Source: RGIG2161 sp964525525
Lineage (GTDB): Bacteria; Bacillota; Clostridia; Oscillospirales; CAG-272
Length of the DNA: 64,000 nt
Direction of reading: 5' to 3'
NCBI GenBank assembly: GCA_964525525.1
Contig: CAZGHD010000001.1
Location: 1 to 64,000 of the forward strand
Made by a program: the position numbers and the translations under genes. Each line of letters starts with the position of its first letter. The first letter of the stretch is position 1. Below are positions 24,328 through 32,533 of this stretch, piece by piece. The notes under the pieces are model-generated. The model worked only from the letters and a program-made list of their open reading frames with translations. It was not told the origin of the DNA and searched no databases.

Positions 24328-25341
24328 TTAGAATATTCCGGGGATAAGATGCGAGATCATAAGTCCGCCTGCAAAGGAAACGGTGTTTGCCACGAGAGCG
24401 TACAGCACGGTGATACCGCGATTTATCCTCTTGCGGCTGAATTTTTGCATAAATCTGAAGTACAGCACCGCCTCTACTGCAAAGACTATTATTTCAAAAA
24501 GAATATAGCTTAGAACAAACGCAAGCTCTCCGCTTTGATAATTTATAACGTTGAGAAGTACGTTGAGCAGTACCTGCGTTACGGCGTTTACGCATACGAT
24601 AAAGACGAGCTGTTTTCGCGTGACATATCCGAACATCAGCGCTATAAGTATCTCTATTGCGAGGGTGAGCAGTATGCGCGAGACGAGCGATATGATCTCA
24701 AGGGTGAAGTCGTAGTCCTTTTTCACCGTGAGCTGCTCCGACTCGGTCGGCTGTACGTTCAGAGTGACGTCTGCACTTTCGGATTCAGGCGGAGCAGTGT
24801 CGGGCGTGTCTGTTGTTTCAGACGAGGTAGTTTCGGTAGTGTCTGCGGAGTTTGAAACGCTTGACAGATCGGTCAGGCTGAGGTCAACGCTGAAATAACT
24901 GTCAAACGCGTATCTCTCGCATACTCCGCTTGAGACAAATTTTCCGCTCTCGGGAAAGTAGAGCAGAATTTTGAATTTCTGCGGAGGGTAGTAGGTCCAG
25001 TTTATCTGCCCGGTTTCGCTTACCTTCCAGCCTTCCTGTAGAAAATAAAATCCGTCGGGATCCTCATACTCTGCGAACGCTTTCCACGTCTTGTAGTCGA
25101 GAGAGGAATATGAGTAATGCTCATTTTCATTATGTCGGGCGTTTTCTTCTTTGCCGTCCCACACGGTGGCAGGCCCAGTTGATTCTTTGTACGAGAGCAG
25201 GGTGCCCCAGCACTCACCGTCATCGAGGTGCTGAAATTTTACAACGACCGACGGCTTGGGGCCTGTATCGGCACTCGCAGTGACAGAAAGCGCGGAAATA
25301 AAGAGTGATACGATGATTATAAAAGCAAGTGTTTTACGCAT
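24328..25341 (-). CDS. membrane protein in the ECF-serpin operon
   Basis: About 337 residues. A signal peptide (MRKTLAFIIIVSLFISALSVTASA) is followed by an outside domain of about 150 residues rich in aromatic residues, a Ser/Thr/Glu-rich linker (SADTTETTSSETTDTPDTA), then four membrane spans in the C-terminal third ending LISHLIPGIF. ATG at 25341 has AGAGG eight bases upstream; the GTG at 25350 overlaps that site. I do not recognise the family. Its position between the putative anti-sigma factor and the serpin suggests a role in sensing or cell-envelope stress. Confidence 0.72.
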   Translation of the reverse strand: MRKTLAFIIIVSLFISALSVTASADTGPKPSVVVKFQHLDDGECWGTLLSYKESTGPATVWDGKEENARHNENEHYSYSSLDYKTWKAFAEYEDPDGFYFLQEGWKVSETGQINWTYYPPQKFKILLYFPESGKFVSSGVCERYAFDSYFSVDLSLTDLSSVSNSADTTETTSSETTDTPDTAPPESESADVTLNVQPTESEQLTVKKDYDFTLEIISLVSRILLTLAIEILIALMFGYVTRKQLVFIVCVNAVTQVLLNVLLNVINYQSGELAFVLSYILFEIIVFAVEAVLYFRFMQKFSRKRINRGITVLYALVANTVSFAGGLMISHLIPGIF

Positions 25342-25357
25342 ATCTACCACCTCTGTA

Positions 25358-26050
25358 TCAGTATTTTTTGATTCCGAGCGTTTCTTTTAGCAGCTCAAAC
25401 TGTTCCTCGTTTATAGGATATGATTTACCGTTTGCCAGAAATATGATGCTGTTTTTGGTGACCGCGTATCTCCATTCAAGCCCGAAGTTAGTGGTCAGTA
25501 CTACCTTGAAGTCGTATTTCGGAATAGTGGTGTGCGGTATTTGAACGACGTTACCGTCAAAACCGTAGATGGTTGCCTCTCCGTTCGTAAACTCGTCTAT
25601 CAGGTTTACTGTTTCTGTTATTTCATTTGTGTCACGATGGACGGATACCGTTCCGTTCGGTGCGTACACCTCAAACTGCACATAGCGTATGCCTGAGCTT
25701 GAGGGTACTTCGTCTTTGCCGTCACCGTCAGTGTCTGGAGCTACTGCAGGAGCGCCGGTTTCTCCGGCGGCATCGCTGTCGTTACCGTCCGTTTTTTCTC
25801 CCTCGGGTTGTCTGAGCGTCTCTCCTATCTCCTGGTCAAACGAGCCGTCGTCGCCTCTTATAGCCCCGGGCGGTGCGCTGTCGTGCGACGGACGCATCAC
25901 TACGTTAAAATACGCTCCCGCGAAAAACGTGCACAAAACTATGGGGGTAACTATAACGGCAATATTTGTTTTTATCTTTCTTTTTCTCTCTTTTATGCGC
26001 TCCTCGCTTCGGCGGTATACCTCCGCTCGGCGCTCATCGAAATTTCTCAT
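25358..26050 (-). CDS. putative membrane-bound anti-sigma factor
   Basis: 230 residues with a charged cytoplasmic N-terminus (about 28 residues, very rich in Arg, Lys and Glu), one membrane span (IAVIVTPIVLCTFFAGAYFNVVM), an acidic Gly/Pro-rich stalk and an outside beta-rich domain. The gene overlaps the sigma gene by four bases (ATGA). That arrangement and topology are typical of ECF anti-sigma factors, although the N-terminal part is shorter than a zinc-finger anti-sigma domain and shows no HxxxCxxC motif. The assignment is by position and topology only. Confidence 0.6.
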   Translation of the reverse strand: MRNFDERRAEVYRRSEERIKERKRKIKTNIAVIVTPIVLCTFFAGAYFNVVMRPSHDSAPPGAIRGDDGSFDQEIGETLRQPEGEKTDGNDSDAAGETGAPAVAPDTDGDGKDEVPSSSGIRYVQFEVYAPNGTVSVHRDTNEITETVNLIDEFTNGEATIYGFDGNVVQIPHTTIPKYDFKVVLTTNFGLEWRYAVTKNSIIFLANGKSYPINEEQFELLKETLGIKKY

Positions 26051-26598
26051 ATAAGCACCTCTCCCCTTTCTTTCAGTGCGGCGCGAAGGGTGTTTTTGGC
26101 TCGATAAAGAAGATTGTCTATCTGTTTTGCGTTCTTTTGCATGACCTTTGCCGCTTCTTCGTAGGAAAGCTCCTCAAAGTAAACGAGATGCACTGCAACT
26201 CGCATATCCTCGGGCAGGTCTCTGATCGCTGAATTTATCTCGCGCTTTCTCTCGTCGGAAAGTACCGTCTCCTCGGGAGATTTGCCATCGTCCGTCAGGT
26301 CTTCGCTTTCCGAGAGGTCGGACACCGCCGTTCTTTTGCGGTGCTTTATATAATTCAGTGCTCTGCTTCTGCCTATCATAAACAGATAGGTTTTCAGCGA
26401 CACTTTGAAATTATACCTCGACCTATGTACCAAAAGATCGGAAAACGTGTCTATCGCGATGTCCTCCGACGCATAAATATCTCCGACGTATCGGTCAATA
26501 AAAAATATAAGCGCGTCAAAATATTCTTCCATTATCGAGTCAAAAGCACTTTCGTCACCGTCAAGAAAACGGCGGTAGCTACTTGCACCGTTCTCCAT
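26047..26598 (-). CDS. ECF RNA polymerase sigma factor
   Basis: 183 residues. Region 2 is visible as RFLDGDESAFDSIMEEYFDALIFF and ASEDIAIDTFSDLLVH, region 4 as IRDLPEDMRVAVHLVYFEELSYEEAAKVMQKNAKQIDNLLYRAKNTLRAAL, with the usual linker rich in Ser and Asp. AAGGAG precedes the ATG. It starts a four-gene operon with a putative anti-sigma factor, a membrane protein and a serpin. The upstream minus-strand sequence holds an ATTTTC...AAGTGAAAG element also found before the other ECF gene in this window, so autoregulation is likely. Confidence 0.93.
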   Translation of the reverse strand: MENGASSYRRFLDGDESAFDSIMEEYFDALIFFIDRYVGDIYASEDIAIDTFSDLLVHRSRYNFKVSLKTYLFMIGRSRALNYIKHRKRTAVSDLSESEDLTDDGKSPEETVLSDERKREINSAIRDLPEDMRVAVHLVYFEELSYEEAAKVMQKNAKQIDNLLYRAKNTLRAALKERGEVLI

Positions 26599-26634
26599 CT
26601 TCAGTCTCCTTTATGTTTTTGAAGGAATTTACCC

Positions 26635-26661
26635 CTTTCACTTATTTATACAACCGAAAAT
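26635..26661 (-). promoter_or_regulatory. possible ECF promoter element
   Basis: On the minus strand ATTTTC (26661-26656), a 12-base AT-rich stretch and AAGTGAAAG (26643-26635). The same two blocks with a 10-base gap precede the second ECF gene (43780-43804) and the ABC exporter (47518-47542). The assignment rests on this resemblance. Confidence 0.4.
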
Positions 26662-26798
26662 CTTAAATTCCTTATATTTTTTTGAATTTTTTTCAAAAAT
26701 ATCCCGTACGGCTATGATACCACAACAGCTATCCCTTGTCAATATGCAAAGCCGTTACCCGATGTGCCATAATATTACAAATAAAATAAGGTATAATA

Positions 26799-26827
26799 TT
26801 GACAAGAGGGGCTTCTTGGTGTATAAT
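26799..26827 (+). promoter_or_regulatory. consensus sigma-A promoter of the MarR-FakB-FakA operon
   Basis: TTGACA (26799-26804), a 17-base spacer and TATAAT (26822-26827), a perfect match. It is followed directly by an 18-base palindrome that would cover the transcription start. Confidence 0.88.
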
Positions 26828-26836
26828 AATACTCAG

Positions 26837-26854
26837 ATGTTGCATTTGCAACAT
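26837..26854 (+). promoter_or_regulatory. palindromic operator, probably for the adjacent MarR protein
   Basis: ATGTTGCA-TT-TGCAACAT is a perfect 18-base palindrome starting 9 bases after the -10 box and 38 bases before the marR ATG. Position and symmetry fit a MarR dimer blocking its own promoter. Confidence 0.7.
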
Positions 26855-26891
26855 TTATGATTTTACCTTTAACGATTTAAGGAGCGATCTG

Positions 26892-27350
26892 ATGGTCAAC
26901 AGATTCGAGCGGTTTTCGTCAGCCATATCGGAGATACATAAATGCTGGCATAAGCTCGCCGCGGAAGAAATGGAGAAATGCGGTCTCAAGGGGCCTCACG
27001 CATTCTATCTTGCAACGCTGTACCGATTTGAGGACGGTTTGACGGCGACTCAGCTTTCCGACCTTTGCGGAAAAGATAAGTCAGACGTTTCCCGCACTGT
27101 CGCTTCAATGGAGCAGTACGGTCTCGTGATAAAAGAGTGTAACAGTAACAATAATTACCGCGCAAAAATAAAGCTCACCGAATACGGCATGGAATGCGCG
27201 GAACACGTCCGTAAATTAGCAAGCGCGGCGGTGGAAATGGCAGGCGGAGAAATTTCTGACGATAAGCGCGCCATATTCTACGAAACGCTTGAGCTGATTG
27301 CGGATAATCTTAAATTTATAAGCGAACAGGGGCTTCCGCCCGTAAAATAA
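26892..27350 (+). CDS. MarR-family transcriptional regulator
   Basis: 152 residues with the winged-helix core of MarR proteins: LTATQLSDLCGKDKSDVSRTVASMEQYGLVIKE as helix-turn-helix and YRAKIKLTEYGMECAEHV as wing and following helix. The frame is open to 26799, but ATG 26892 with AAGGAG eight bases upstream is the clear start. It lies 23 bases before the fakB-like gene, so it probably represses the fatty-acid kinase operon in the manner of FabT. The effector may be an acyl chain or acyl-ACP; that is inference from context. Confidence 0.9.
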   Translation: MVNRFERFSSAISEIHKCWHKLAAEEMEKCGLKGPHAFYLATLYRFEDGLTATQLSDLCGKDKSDVSRTVASMEQYGLVIKECNSNNNYRAKIKLTEYGMECAEHVRKLASAAVEMAGGEISDDKRAIFYETLELIADNLKFISEQGLPPVK

Positions 27351-27373
27351 ATTTTATTTAAGGAGCACGAAAA

Positions 27374-28240
27374 ATGAGTAACTATATCATATGCACAGAC
27401 TCCGGCAGCGACATAAAGCCCGCTAAACTTGCAGAATGGGGCGTAGCTTTTTCTTCACTTACATTCAGATTCAACGACAGCGAAAAAGAATATACCGACG
27501 CCGATATGGAGATCAAAACCTTCTATGACAAGATGCGTGACGGCGGTATCGCAAAGACTGCGGCCATCAATACCGAGACCTTTGCGGCAGAGTTCGAAAA
27601 GCATCTCTCCGCAGGCGTTGACGTTCTTTATCTCGGATTCTCGTCCGGACTCAGCACTACCTATAACTCCGGCCGCCTTGCGGCAGAGGCTTTGCGTGAA
27701 AAATATCCCGAGCGTAAGATAATTACCGTTGATACCCTTGCGGCGTCAGCCGGTGAAGGTCTTCTCGTTGCTCTCGTTCTCGCTAAGAAGAACGAAGGCG
27801 CAACTATTGAGGAAGCGGCGGCGTATGCTGAGGAGATCAAGCTCAACATCTGCCACTGGTTCACCGTTGACGATCTCGTATATCTCAAGCGCGGCGGCAG
27901 AGTAAGCCCCACCGTTGCATTCGTAGGTAACGCGCTTGGTATCAAGCCTATTCTTCACGTTGATAACGAAGGTCACCTTACCAGCAAAGCTAAGGTAAGA
28001 GGCAGAAAGTCTTCTATAACTGCTCTTGCAGATAAATATACCGAGCTTGCAAAAGAGCCCGAGGGCGGTCTTGCTTATATTTCAAACGGCGACTGTGAAT
28101 CTGATGCTGAAGCACTTAAAAAGATACTTGAGGACAGACACAACGCAAAGGTTGAGATAATTACAGACGTCGGTCCCGTAATCGGATCTCACGCCGGCCC
28201 CGGCGTTCTTGCACTTTTCTTCGCCGGTAAGGAAAGATAA
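27374..28240 (+). CDS. fakB: DegV-family fatty-acid-binding protein
   Basis: 288 residues. DegV/FakB proteins bind a fatty acid and present its carboxyl group to FakA for phosphorylation. Family marks are the start YIICTDSGSDI, LGFSSGLSTTYNSG, VDTLAASAGEGLLV, DDLVYLKRGGRVSP and GNALGIKPILHV, and the late GPVIGSHAGPGVLALFF. The AAGGAG start at 27374 is clear. It precedes fakA by 58 bases and follows the MarR gene. The acyl specificity (saturated or unsaturated) cannot be read from the sequence. Confidence 0.94.
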   Translation: MSNYIICTDSGSDIKPAKLAEWGVAFSSLTFRFNDSEKEYTDADMEIKTFYDKMRDGGIAKTAAINTETFAAEFEKHLSAGVDVLYLGFSSGLSTTYNSGRLAAEALREKYPERKIITVDTLAASAGEGLLVALVLAKKNEGATIEEAAAYAEEIKLNICHWFTVDDLVYLKRGGRVSPTVAFVGNALGIKPILHVDNEGHLTSKAKVRGRKSSITALADKYTELAKEPEGGLAYISNGDCESDAEALKKILEDRHNAKVEIITDVGPVIGSHAGPGVLALFFAGKER

Positions 28241-28298
28241 ACCGCATATAACACGCGGCTCGTTACCGCGAAAATACGAGCAAGGAGAACGTTTATAA

Positions 28299-30041
28299 AT
28301 GTTCAAATTAAAAAAGAAAAGCTCCTCCAAACCCAAGGAAGAGAAAAACGAATTTGATATAAAATATCTGGGCGGTCTGCTTATGGCTAAAATGGCGTTC
28401 GGAGGCGCGGCGCGTCTGCGTTCCAACGCTGAAGAGGTAAATAAGCTCAACGTATTCCCGGTTCCTGACGGAGATACCGGTGACAATATGAGAATGACTA
28501 TCGAGAGCGGTATCGCCGCGCTTGAAAACCTTGATACCGACGATCTTGCAGAAGTAATGAAGGTGTTTTCACACGGAATGCTTCTCGGTGCGAGAGGTAA
28601 CTCGGGCGTTATTCTCTCACAGTTTTTTGCCGGAACCGCAAAAGGCTTTCAGGGCTCGGAGCAGGCTGACCCCGCTACTCTCGGTCACGCGCTTGAGCTT
28701 GGTGTAAAGCAGGCGTATACCTCCGTTATGACTCCTACCGAAGGAACTCTGCTTACCGTTGCGCGCGAGGCGGTTGAATACGCGGTTCAAAATATTACTC
28801 CGCAGAGTACCATACGCAGCTTCTTTGCCGATCTGGTAAAAGAGATGCACGACTCGGTTAACCGTACTCCCGAGATCCTTCCCGTACTTAAAGAAGCTGG
28901 CGTGGTTGACAGCGGCGGTGCAGGTCTGTTCTATATAATCGACGGATTTAACCGTGTTCTCAACGGTGAGGAGGTCGCCGACGAAGCTGACTCCGAACTT
29001 GGAAAAACGTCCGCGCCTCCCGCTCACGTGATGGATTTCTCTGCGTTCGGACCTGACAGCGTAATGACCTACGGATACTGTACCGAGCTTCTCGTTCAGC
29101 TTCAGAACTCCAAGACCGACGTTGAGGCGTTTGACGTAGAGCCGCTCAAGCAGTTTCTTGCATCTGTTGGTGACTCGGTCGTGGCTTTCAAGACCGAAAG
29201 TATAGTTAAGATTCACGTTCACACTCTTACTCCCGACAAGGTGCTTTCTCACTGTCGAGAGTTTGGAGAGTTCCTTACTGTAAAAATAGAAAATATGTCC
29301 CTTCAGCACTCCGAGTCAGAGCTTGAGTCAAAGGCTGACGAGAAGGCAGAAGAGACCGCGCCTCCCGCTCCGCCTAAAAAGTACGGTGTTGTTGCCGTAT
29401 CAAACGGCCCCGGTGTTTCGGACTTGTTCCGTGAGCTCGGTACCGACGAGATAGTTGAGGGCGGACAGACGCAGAATCCGTCTACCAACGATTTTATTGC
29501 CGCGTTTGAAAAGATAAACGCAGAGCATATTTTCGTTTTCCCGAATAACGGAAACATACTTATGGCGGCAAGTCAGGCAGAGAAGCTGTATGATAAGGCG
29601 GTCATCCACGTTATCCCGAGCAAGAATATCGGCACGGGCTACGTTGCATTGTCATCTGCTGATCTTGAAAATCCCGAGCCTGCAGCAATAGAGGAAGAGA
29701 TGAAGGCGGCTATGCAGCGCGTTACCGCAGGCTACGTTTCTCCGTCTATCAGAGACGCGGAGATAAACGGAGTTATCATTAAAAAGGACGACACTATCGG
29801 TATAATAGAAAAAGCGATAGTTTTGTCCGATCCCGACAAGCTCAGCGCCGCATCCGCGCTTGCGTGCAAGCTGCTTGAAGATCCCGAGAAATTTATGCTC
29901 ACCGTTTTCTGCGGTAAGGATTCTTCTGAAGACGAGCAGGAAGCTCTCAAAACAAAGATAGAAGAAAGCTATCCGTCAGCCGAGGTTTATTTTATCGACG
30001 GCGGTCAGGATATTTACCCCTATATTTTCGTGGCGGAATGA
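28299..30041 (+). CDS. fakA: fatty acid kinase, DAK2-domain protein
   Basis: 580 residues. Phosphorylates FakB-bound fatty acids to acyl-phosphate for phospholipid synthesis. The N-terminal DAK2 kinase domain (about 22-215) has NVFPVPDGDTGDNMRMT, LLGARGNSGVILSQFF and VVDSGGAGLFYI. A middle domain and a C-terminal DegV-like domain (VAVSNGPGVSDLFRELGTDEIVEGGQTQNPST, then FPNNGNILMAA) complete the usual FakA layout. The first 20 residues are very rich in Lys and Ser, an extension before the kinase domain. AAGGAG precedes the ATG and a strong terminator follows. Confidence 0.94.
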   Translation: MFKLKKKSSSKPKEEKNEFDIKYLGGLLMAKMAFGGAARLRSNAEEVNKLNVFPVPDGDTGDNMRMTIESGIAALENLDTDDLAEVMKVFSHGMLLGARGNSGVILSQFFAGTAKGFQGSEQADPATLGHALELGVKQAYTSVMTPTEGTLLTVAREAVEYAVQNITPQSTIRSFFADLVKEMHDSVNRTPEILPVLKEAGVVDSGGAGLFYIIDGFNRVLNGEEVADEADSELGKTSAPPAHVMDFSAFGPDSVMTYGYCTELLVQLQNSKTDVEAFDVEPLKQFLASVGDSVVAFKTESIVKIHVHTLTPDKVLSHCREFGEFLTVKIENMSLQHSESELESKADEKAEETAPPAPPKKYGVVAVSNGPGVSDLFRELGTDEIVEGGQTQNPSTNDFIAAFEKINAEHIFVFPNNGNILMAASQAEKLYDKAVIHVIPSKNIGTGYVALSSADLENPEPAAIEEEMKAAMQRVTAGYVSPSIRDAEINGVIIKKDDTIGIIEKAIVLSDPDKLSAASALACKLLEDPEKFMLTVFCGKDSSEDEQEALKTKIEESYPSAEVYFIDGGQDIYPYIFVAE

Positions 30042-30059
30042 TAAGTAATAACTGAAAAG

Positions 30060-30100
30060 TAAAAAATACGAGAGCATTTCGGTGCTTCTCGTATTTTTTA
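30060..30100 (+). terminator. intrinsic terminator after fakA
   Basis: AAAAAATACGAGAGCA pairs with TGCTTCTCGTATTTTTT with one bulged T and loop TTTCGG, ending in a T-run. It closes the MarR-FakB-FakA operon. Confidence 0.9.
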
Positions 30101-30166
30101 CGCATTTACGCGTATTTTAATCTAAAATAGAAGCATAATATGGTAAAATAAATATTCAAACTCCTA

Positions 30167-30195
30167 TTGCTTTTTTTGAGGTGTCATGATATAAT
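30167..30195 (+). promoter_or_regulatory. sigma-A promoter of the peroxidase gene
   Basis: TTGCTT (30167-30172), a 17-base spacer and TATAAT (30190-30195), 50 bases before the ATG. A 24-base palindrome overlaps the -10 box. Confidence 0.75.
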
Positions 30196-30216
30196 TTAAT
30201 TGTACTCAATTAAATT
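30193..30216 (+). promoter_or_regulatory. palindromic operator resembling an OhrR box
   Basis: AATTTAATTG-TACT-CAATTAAATT: perfect ten-base arms over the -10 box and transcription start. The CAATTAAATT arm matches the core of the Bacillus OhrR operator as I recall it (TACAATT-AATTGTA type). An OhrR-like gene lies at 32534-32974. Confidence 0.6.
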
Positions 30217-30244
30217 TACATAAATTGATTTTCGGAGGTATGGT

Positions 30245-30787
30245 ATGAATATTTATGATTTCAAAGTGACAGCGCGTGACGGCAGCGAAGTATCTCTTTC
30301 CGATTATAAGGGAAAGGTTCTTTTAATAGTAAACACGGCAACGGGATGCGGTTTTACCCCTCATTACGATGAGCTTCAGGATCTGTATGATGCTCACAAA
30401 GCAGACGGACTTGAGATACTCGATTTCCCTTGCAATCAGTTTGGCGAGCAGGCACCGGGCGATGACGAGGAGATCCATTCTTTCTGCACGGGACGCTTTG
30501 GAATCACCTTTCCGCAGTTTTCAAAAATTGACGTTATAGGTGAGAATGCTATCCCTCTTTATAAATGGATCTCGGAGAATACCGAGTTTGACGGATTCGG
30601 CATGGGACCGATGGCTATGCTTATGAACGGCGTAGTTAAGAAGATGGATAAGGACTACAAGAAAAACGGTGCGATCAAGTGGAATTTTACCAAGATTCTC
30701 GTTGACAGAGAGGGTAATATCGTTGCTCGCTTTGAGCCTACCGTTCCTATGAAAAAGGTTGCAGATGCAGTAAGGGCTACACTTTAA
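30245..30787 (+). CDS. glutathione peroxidase-family peroxidase
   Basis: 180 residues, cytoplasmic thiol peroxidase. The active-site block is NTATGCGFTPHYDELQ with Cys (codon TGC), so it is a cysteine and not a selenocysteine enzyme. The other catalytic residues are in FPCNQFGEQ (Gln) and KWNFTKILVD (Trp, Asn). In bacteria such enzymes usually take electrons from thioredoxin instead of glutathione. GGAGGT precedes the ATG. The promoter holds an OhrR-box-like palindrome, which suggests induction by organic peroxide. Confidence 0.95.
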   Translation: MNIYDFKVTARDGSEVSLSDYKGKVLLIVNTATGCGFTPHYDELQDLYDAHKADGLEILDFPCNQFGEQAPGDDEEIHSFCTGRFGITFPQFSKIDVIGENAIPLYKWISENTEFDGFGMGPMAMLMNGVVKKMDKDYKKNGAIKWNFTKILVDREGNIVARFEPTVPMKKVADAVRATL

Positions 30788-30817
30788 AACGATAATTTTT
30801 TTACTGTATAATATCTT

Positions 30818-31762
30818 ATGGAGACTATGATAAAAGAAAAGCTTGAAACAAAGATAGAATTCGCTCACATTACTACCGATGATAAAGAGCTATACGAAAA
30901 ATATCTGATGCGTGAAAATGAACGCGGGTGCGAGTTCTCGTTTGCCAATATGTATTTGTGGGGACGTCAGAAATTTACTGTTCTGTACGATCATATCGTT
31001 ATGTTTTCGCAGTTTGATCGCCGCAGTGTGTATCCGTATCCGCTCGGCGCGGGAGACAAGCGTGCAGTGCTTGATGCGGTAATCGCAGACGCGAAGGAAA
31101 GAGGAATTCCTTGCCGCATTACAGGACTTGGTGAGGTCGCAAAACAGACGATTGAGGAGCTTTATCCCGGTATGTTCCGTTTTCACTGCGACGAGGGTTC
31201 GTTTGACTACGTTTACGCGATTGACGACCTGGCAGACCTGAAAGGTAAAAAATATCACGGAAAGCGGAACCACTTAAATAGATTTTACGAGGCTTACCCG
31301 GACTATTCGGTACAGCCGGTTGGCGAGGATAATATCTGCCGTGTCAGACAGATGCTTGACGACTGGTACAGCGTGCGTATAAGTGAAAATCCGGATAGTG
31401 ACTATCACATGGAGAGGGCGGCGCTGGAAAAGGCGCTCCGTGATTACCGTGAGCTTGATATGGAAGGCTTGGTGCTTATGAACGGGGAGGATGTTCTGGC
31501 GTTTACTCTTGCGAGCCGTCTGTCCGAGGACACGATGGACGTGCATTTTGAAAAAGCGAGAGCAGACGTGAACGGTGCGTACACGGCTATCAACTGCGAG
31601 TTTGCGCGGTATATCAGGGACAAATATCCGAATATCCGCTATCTTGACCGCGAGGAGGATATGGGACTTGAGGGCTTGCGTAAGGCGAAAAAGAGCTATC
31701 ATCCTCACCATATGGTGAAAAAATGCTGGGCTTGTCTGTTGGAGGAAGGTTATGAATATTGA
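30818..31762 (+). CDS. DUF2156 / LPG-synthase C-terminal-like acyltransferase-fold protein
   Basis: 314 residues, with the double-GNAT layout of the DUF2156 family (phosphatidylglycerol lysyltransferase C-terminal domain) but no membrane helices. Typical segments are CEFSFANMYLWG near the N-terminus, KKYHGKRNHLNRFYEAYP in the middle, and VHFEKARADVNGAYTAINCEFARYI and EEDMGLEGLRKAKKSYHP towards the C-terminus. ATG 30827 is an alternative start; the local GGAG is very close to it. The stop lies inside the next GNAT gene (11-base overlap), which implies coupling. The function is not known; a tRNA-dependent or acyl transfer role is expected from the fold. Confidence 0.8.
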   Translation: METMIKEKLETKIEFAHITTDDKELYEKYLMRENERGCEFSFANMYLWGRQKFTVLYDHIVMFSQFDRRSVYPYPLGAGDKRAVLDAVIADAKERGIPCRITGLGEVAKQTIEELYPGMFRFHCDEGSFDYVYAIDDLADLKGKKYHGKRNHLNRFYEAYPDYSVQPVGEDNICRVRQMLDDWYSVRISENPDSDYHMERAALEKALRDYRELDMEGLVLMNGEDVLAFTLASRLSEDTMDVHFEKARADVNGAYTAINCEFARYIRDKYPNIRYLDREEDMGLEGLRKAKKSYHPHHMVKKCWACLLEEGYEY

Positions 31763-32510
31763 CTCACCGAGCCGCGCACAGATTCCCGCGCTCAGGTCTT
31801 TGTGGAAAGAGGCATTTGGGGATACCGATAAATTTCTTGATATTTTTGAACGGACGGCGTTTTCTCCCGATCGCTGTCGCTATGTCACACAAAACGGCGA
31901 GGTTGCCGCAGCGCTTTATTTCTTTAACTGCTCGTGCGGCGGTGAGCGTATCGCGTATCTGTATGCAGTCGCTACTGCCGAAAAATATCGCGGACGTGGA
32001 ATATGCCGCGCGCTGATGGAGGATACTCACAGACATTTGAAAGCGCTCGGGTATCGCGCCGCCATTCTCGTGCCCGGGAGCCGAGAGCTTTTTGAGTTTT
32101 ACAAAAAAATGGGATATGAGGTCTGCAGTTATATAGGTGAGATTCGTTGCCTCGCGTCTGATGACGGAATTGCGCTGAGGCAAATTGATGCAAGCGAATA
32201 TGCAGAACTCAGACGTCGGTTTTTGCCCGAAAACGGAGTAGTGCAGGAAGAAGAAAATCTGAATTTTCTGAAAGAGCAAGCCGCGTTTTATGCGGGGAAC
32301 GGATTTTTACTCGCGGCACGGGAAGAGGACGGCAGATTGCGCGGACTTGAACTGCTTGGCGATAAGGAAACTGCGCCGGCTATCCTTCGTACCTTGGGCT
32401 ATAACGAGGGCGTTTTTCGCGTTCCCGACGGTGATAAACCGTTTGCGATGTGCTATCCATTGAGTGATGACCGCACTTTACCGTCGTATTTCGGATTAGC
32501 ATTTGACTGA
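31752..32510 (+). CDS. GNAT-family N-acetyltransferase
   Basis: 252 residues. The acetyl-CoA-binding motif A is VATAEKYRGRGICRALMEDTHRHLKALGYRAAILVP, followed by LFEFYKKMGYEVCSYIG. The C-terminal 100 residues form an extra domain without recognised motif. GGAGG precedes the ATG, inside the end of the upstream DUF2156 gene. It lies between peroxide-response genes, but nothing in the sequence ties it to oxidative stress. The acetyl acceptor is unknown. Confidence 0.88.
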   Translation: MNIDSPSRAQIPALRSLWKEAFGDTDKFLDIFERTAFSPDRCRYVTQNGEVAAALYFFNCSCGGERIAYLYAVATAEKYRGRGICRALMEDTHRHLKALGYRAAILVPGSRELFEFYKKMGYEVCSYIGEIRCLASDDGIALRQIDASEYAELRRRFLPENGVVQEEENLNFLKEQAAFYAGNGFLLAAREEDGRLRGLELLGDKETAPAILRTLGYNEGVFRVPDGDKPFAMCYPLSDDRTLPSYFGLAFD

Positions 32511-32533
32511 TTTAATGCAGAATGGAGTTTTCT

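Noticed and set aside
28617..29309. 230-codon minus-strand frame
   Set aside because: Antisense to fakA, with no ribosome site; shadow frame.
30245..30787. Selenocysteine form of glutathione peroxidase
   Set aside because: The active-site codon is TGC (Cys), with no in-frame TGA.
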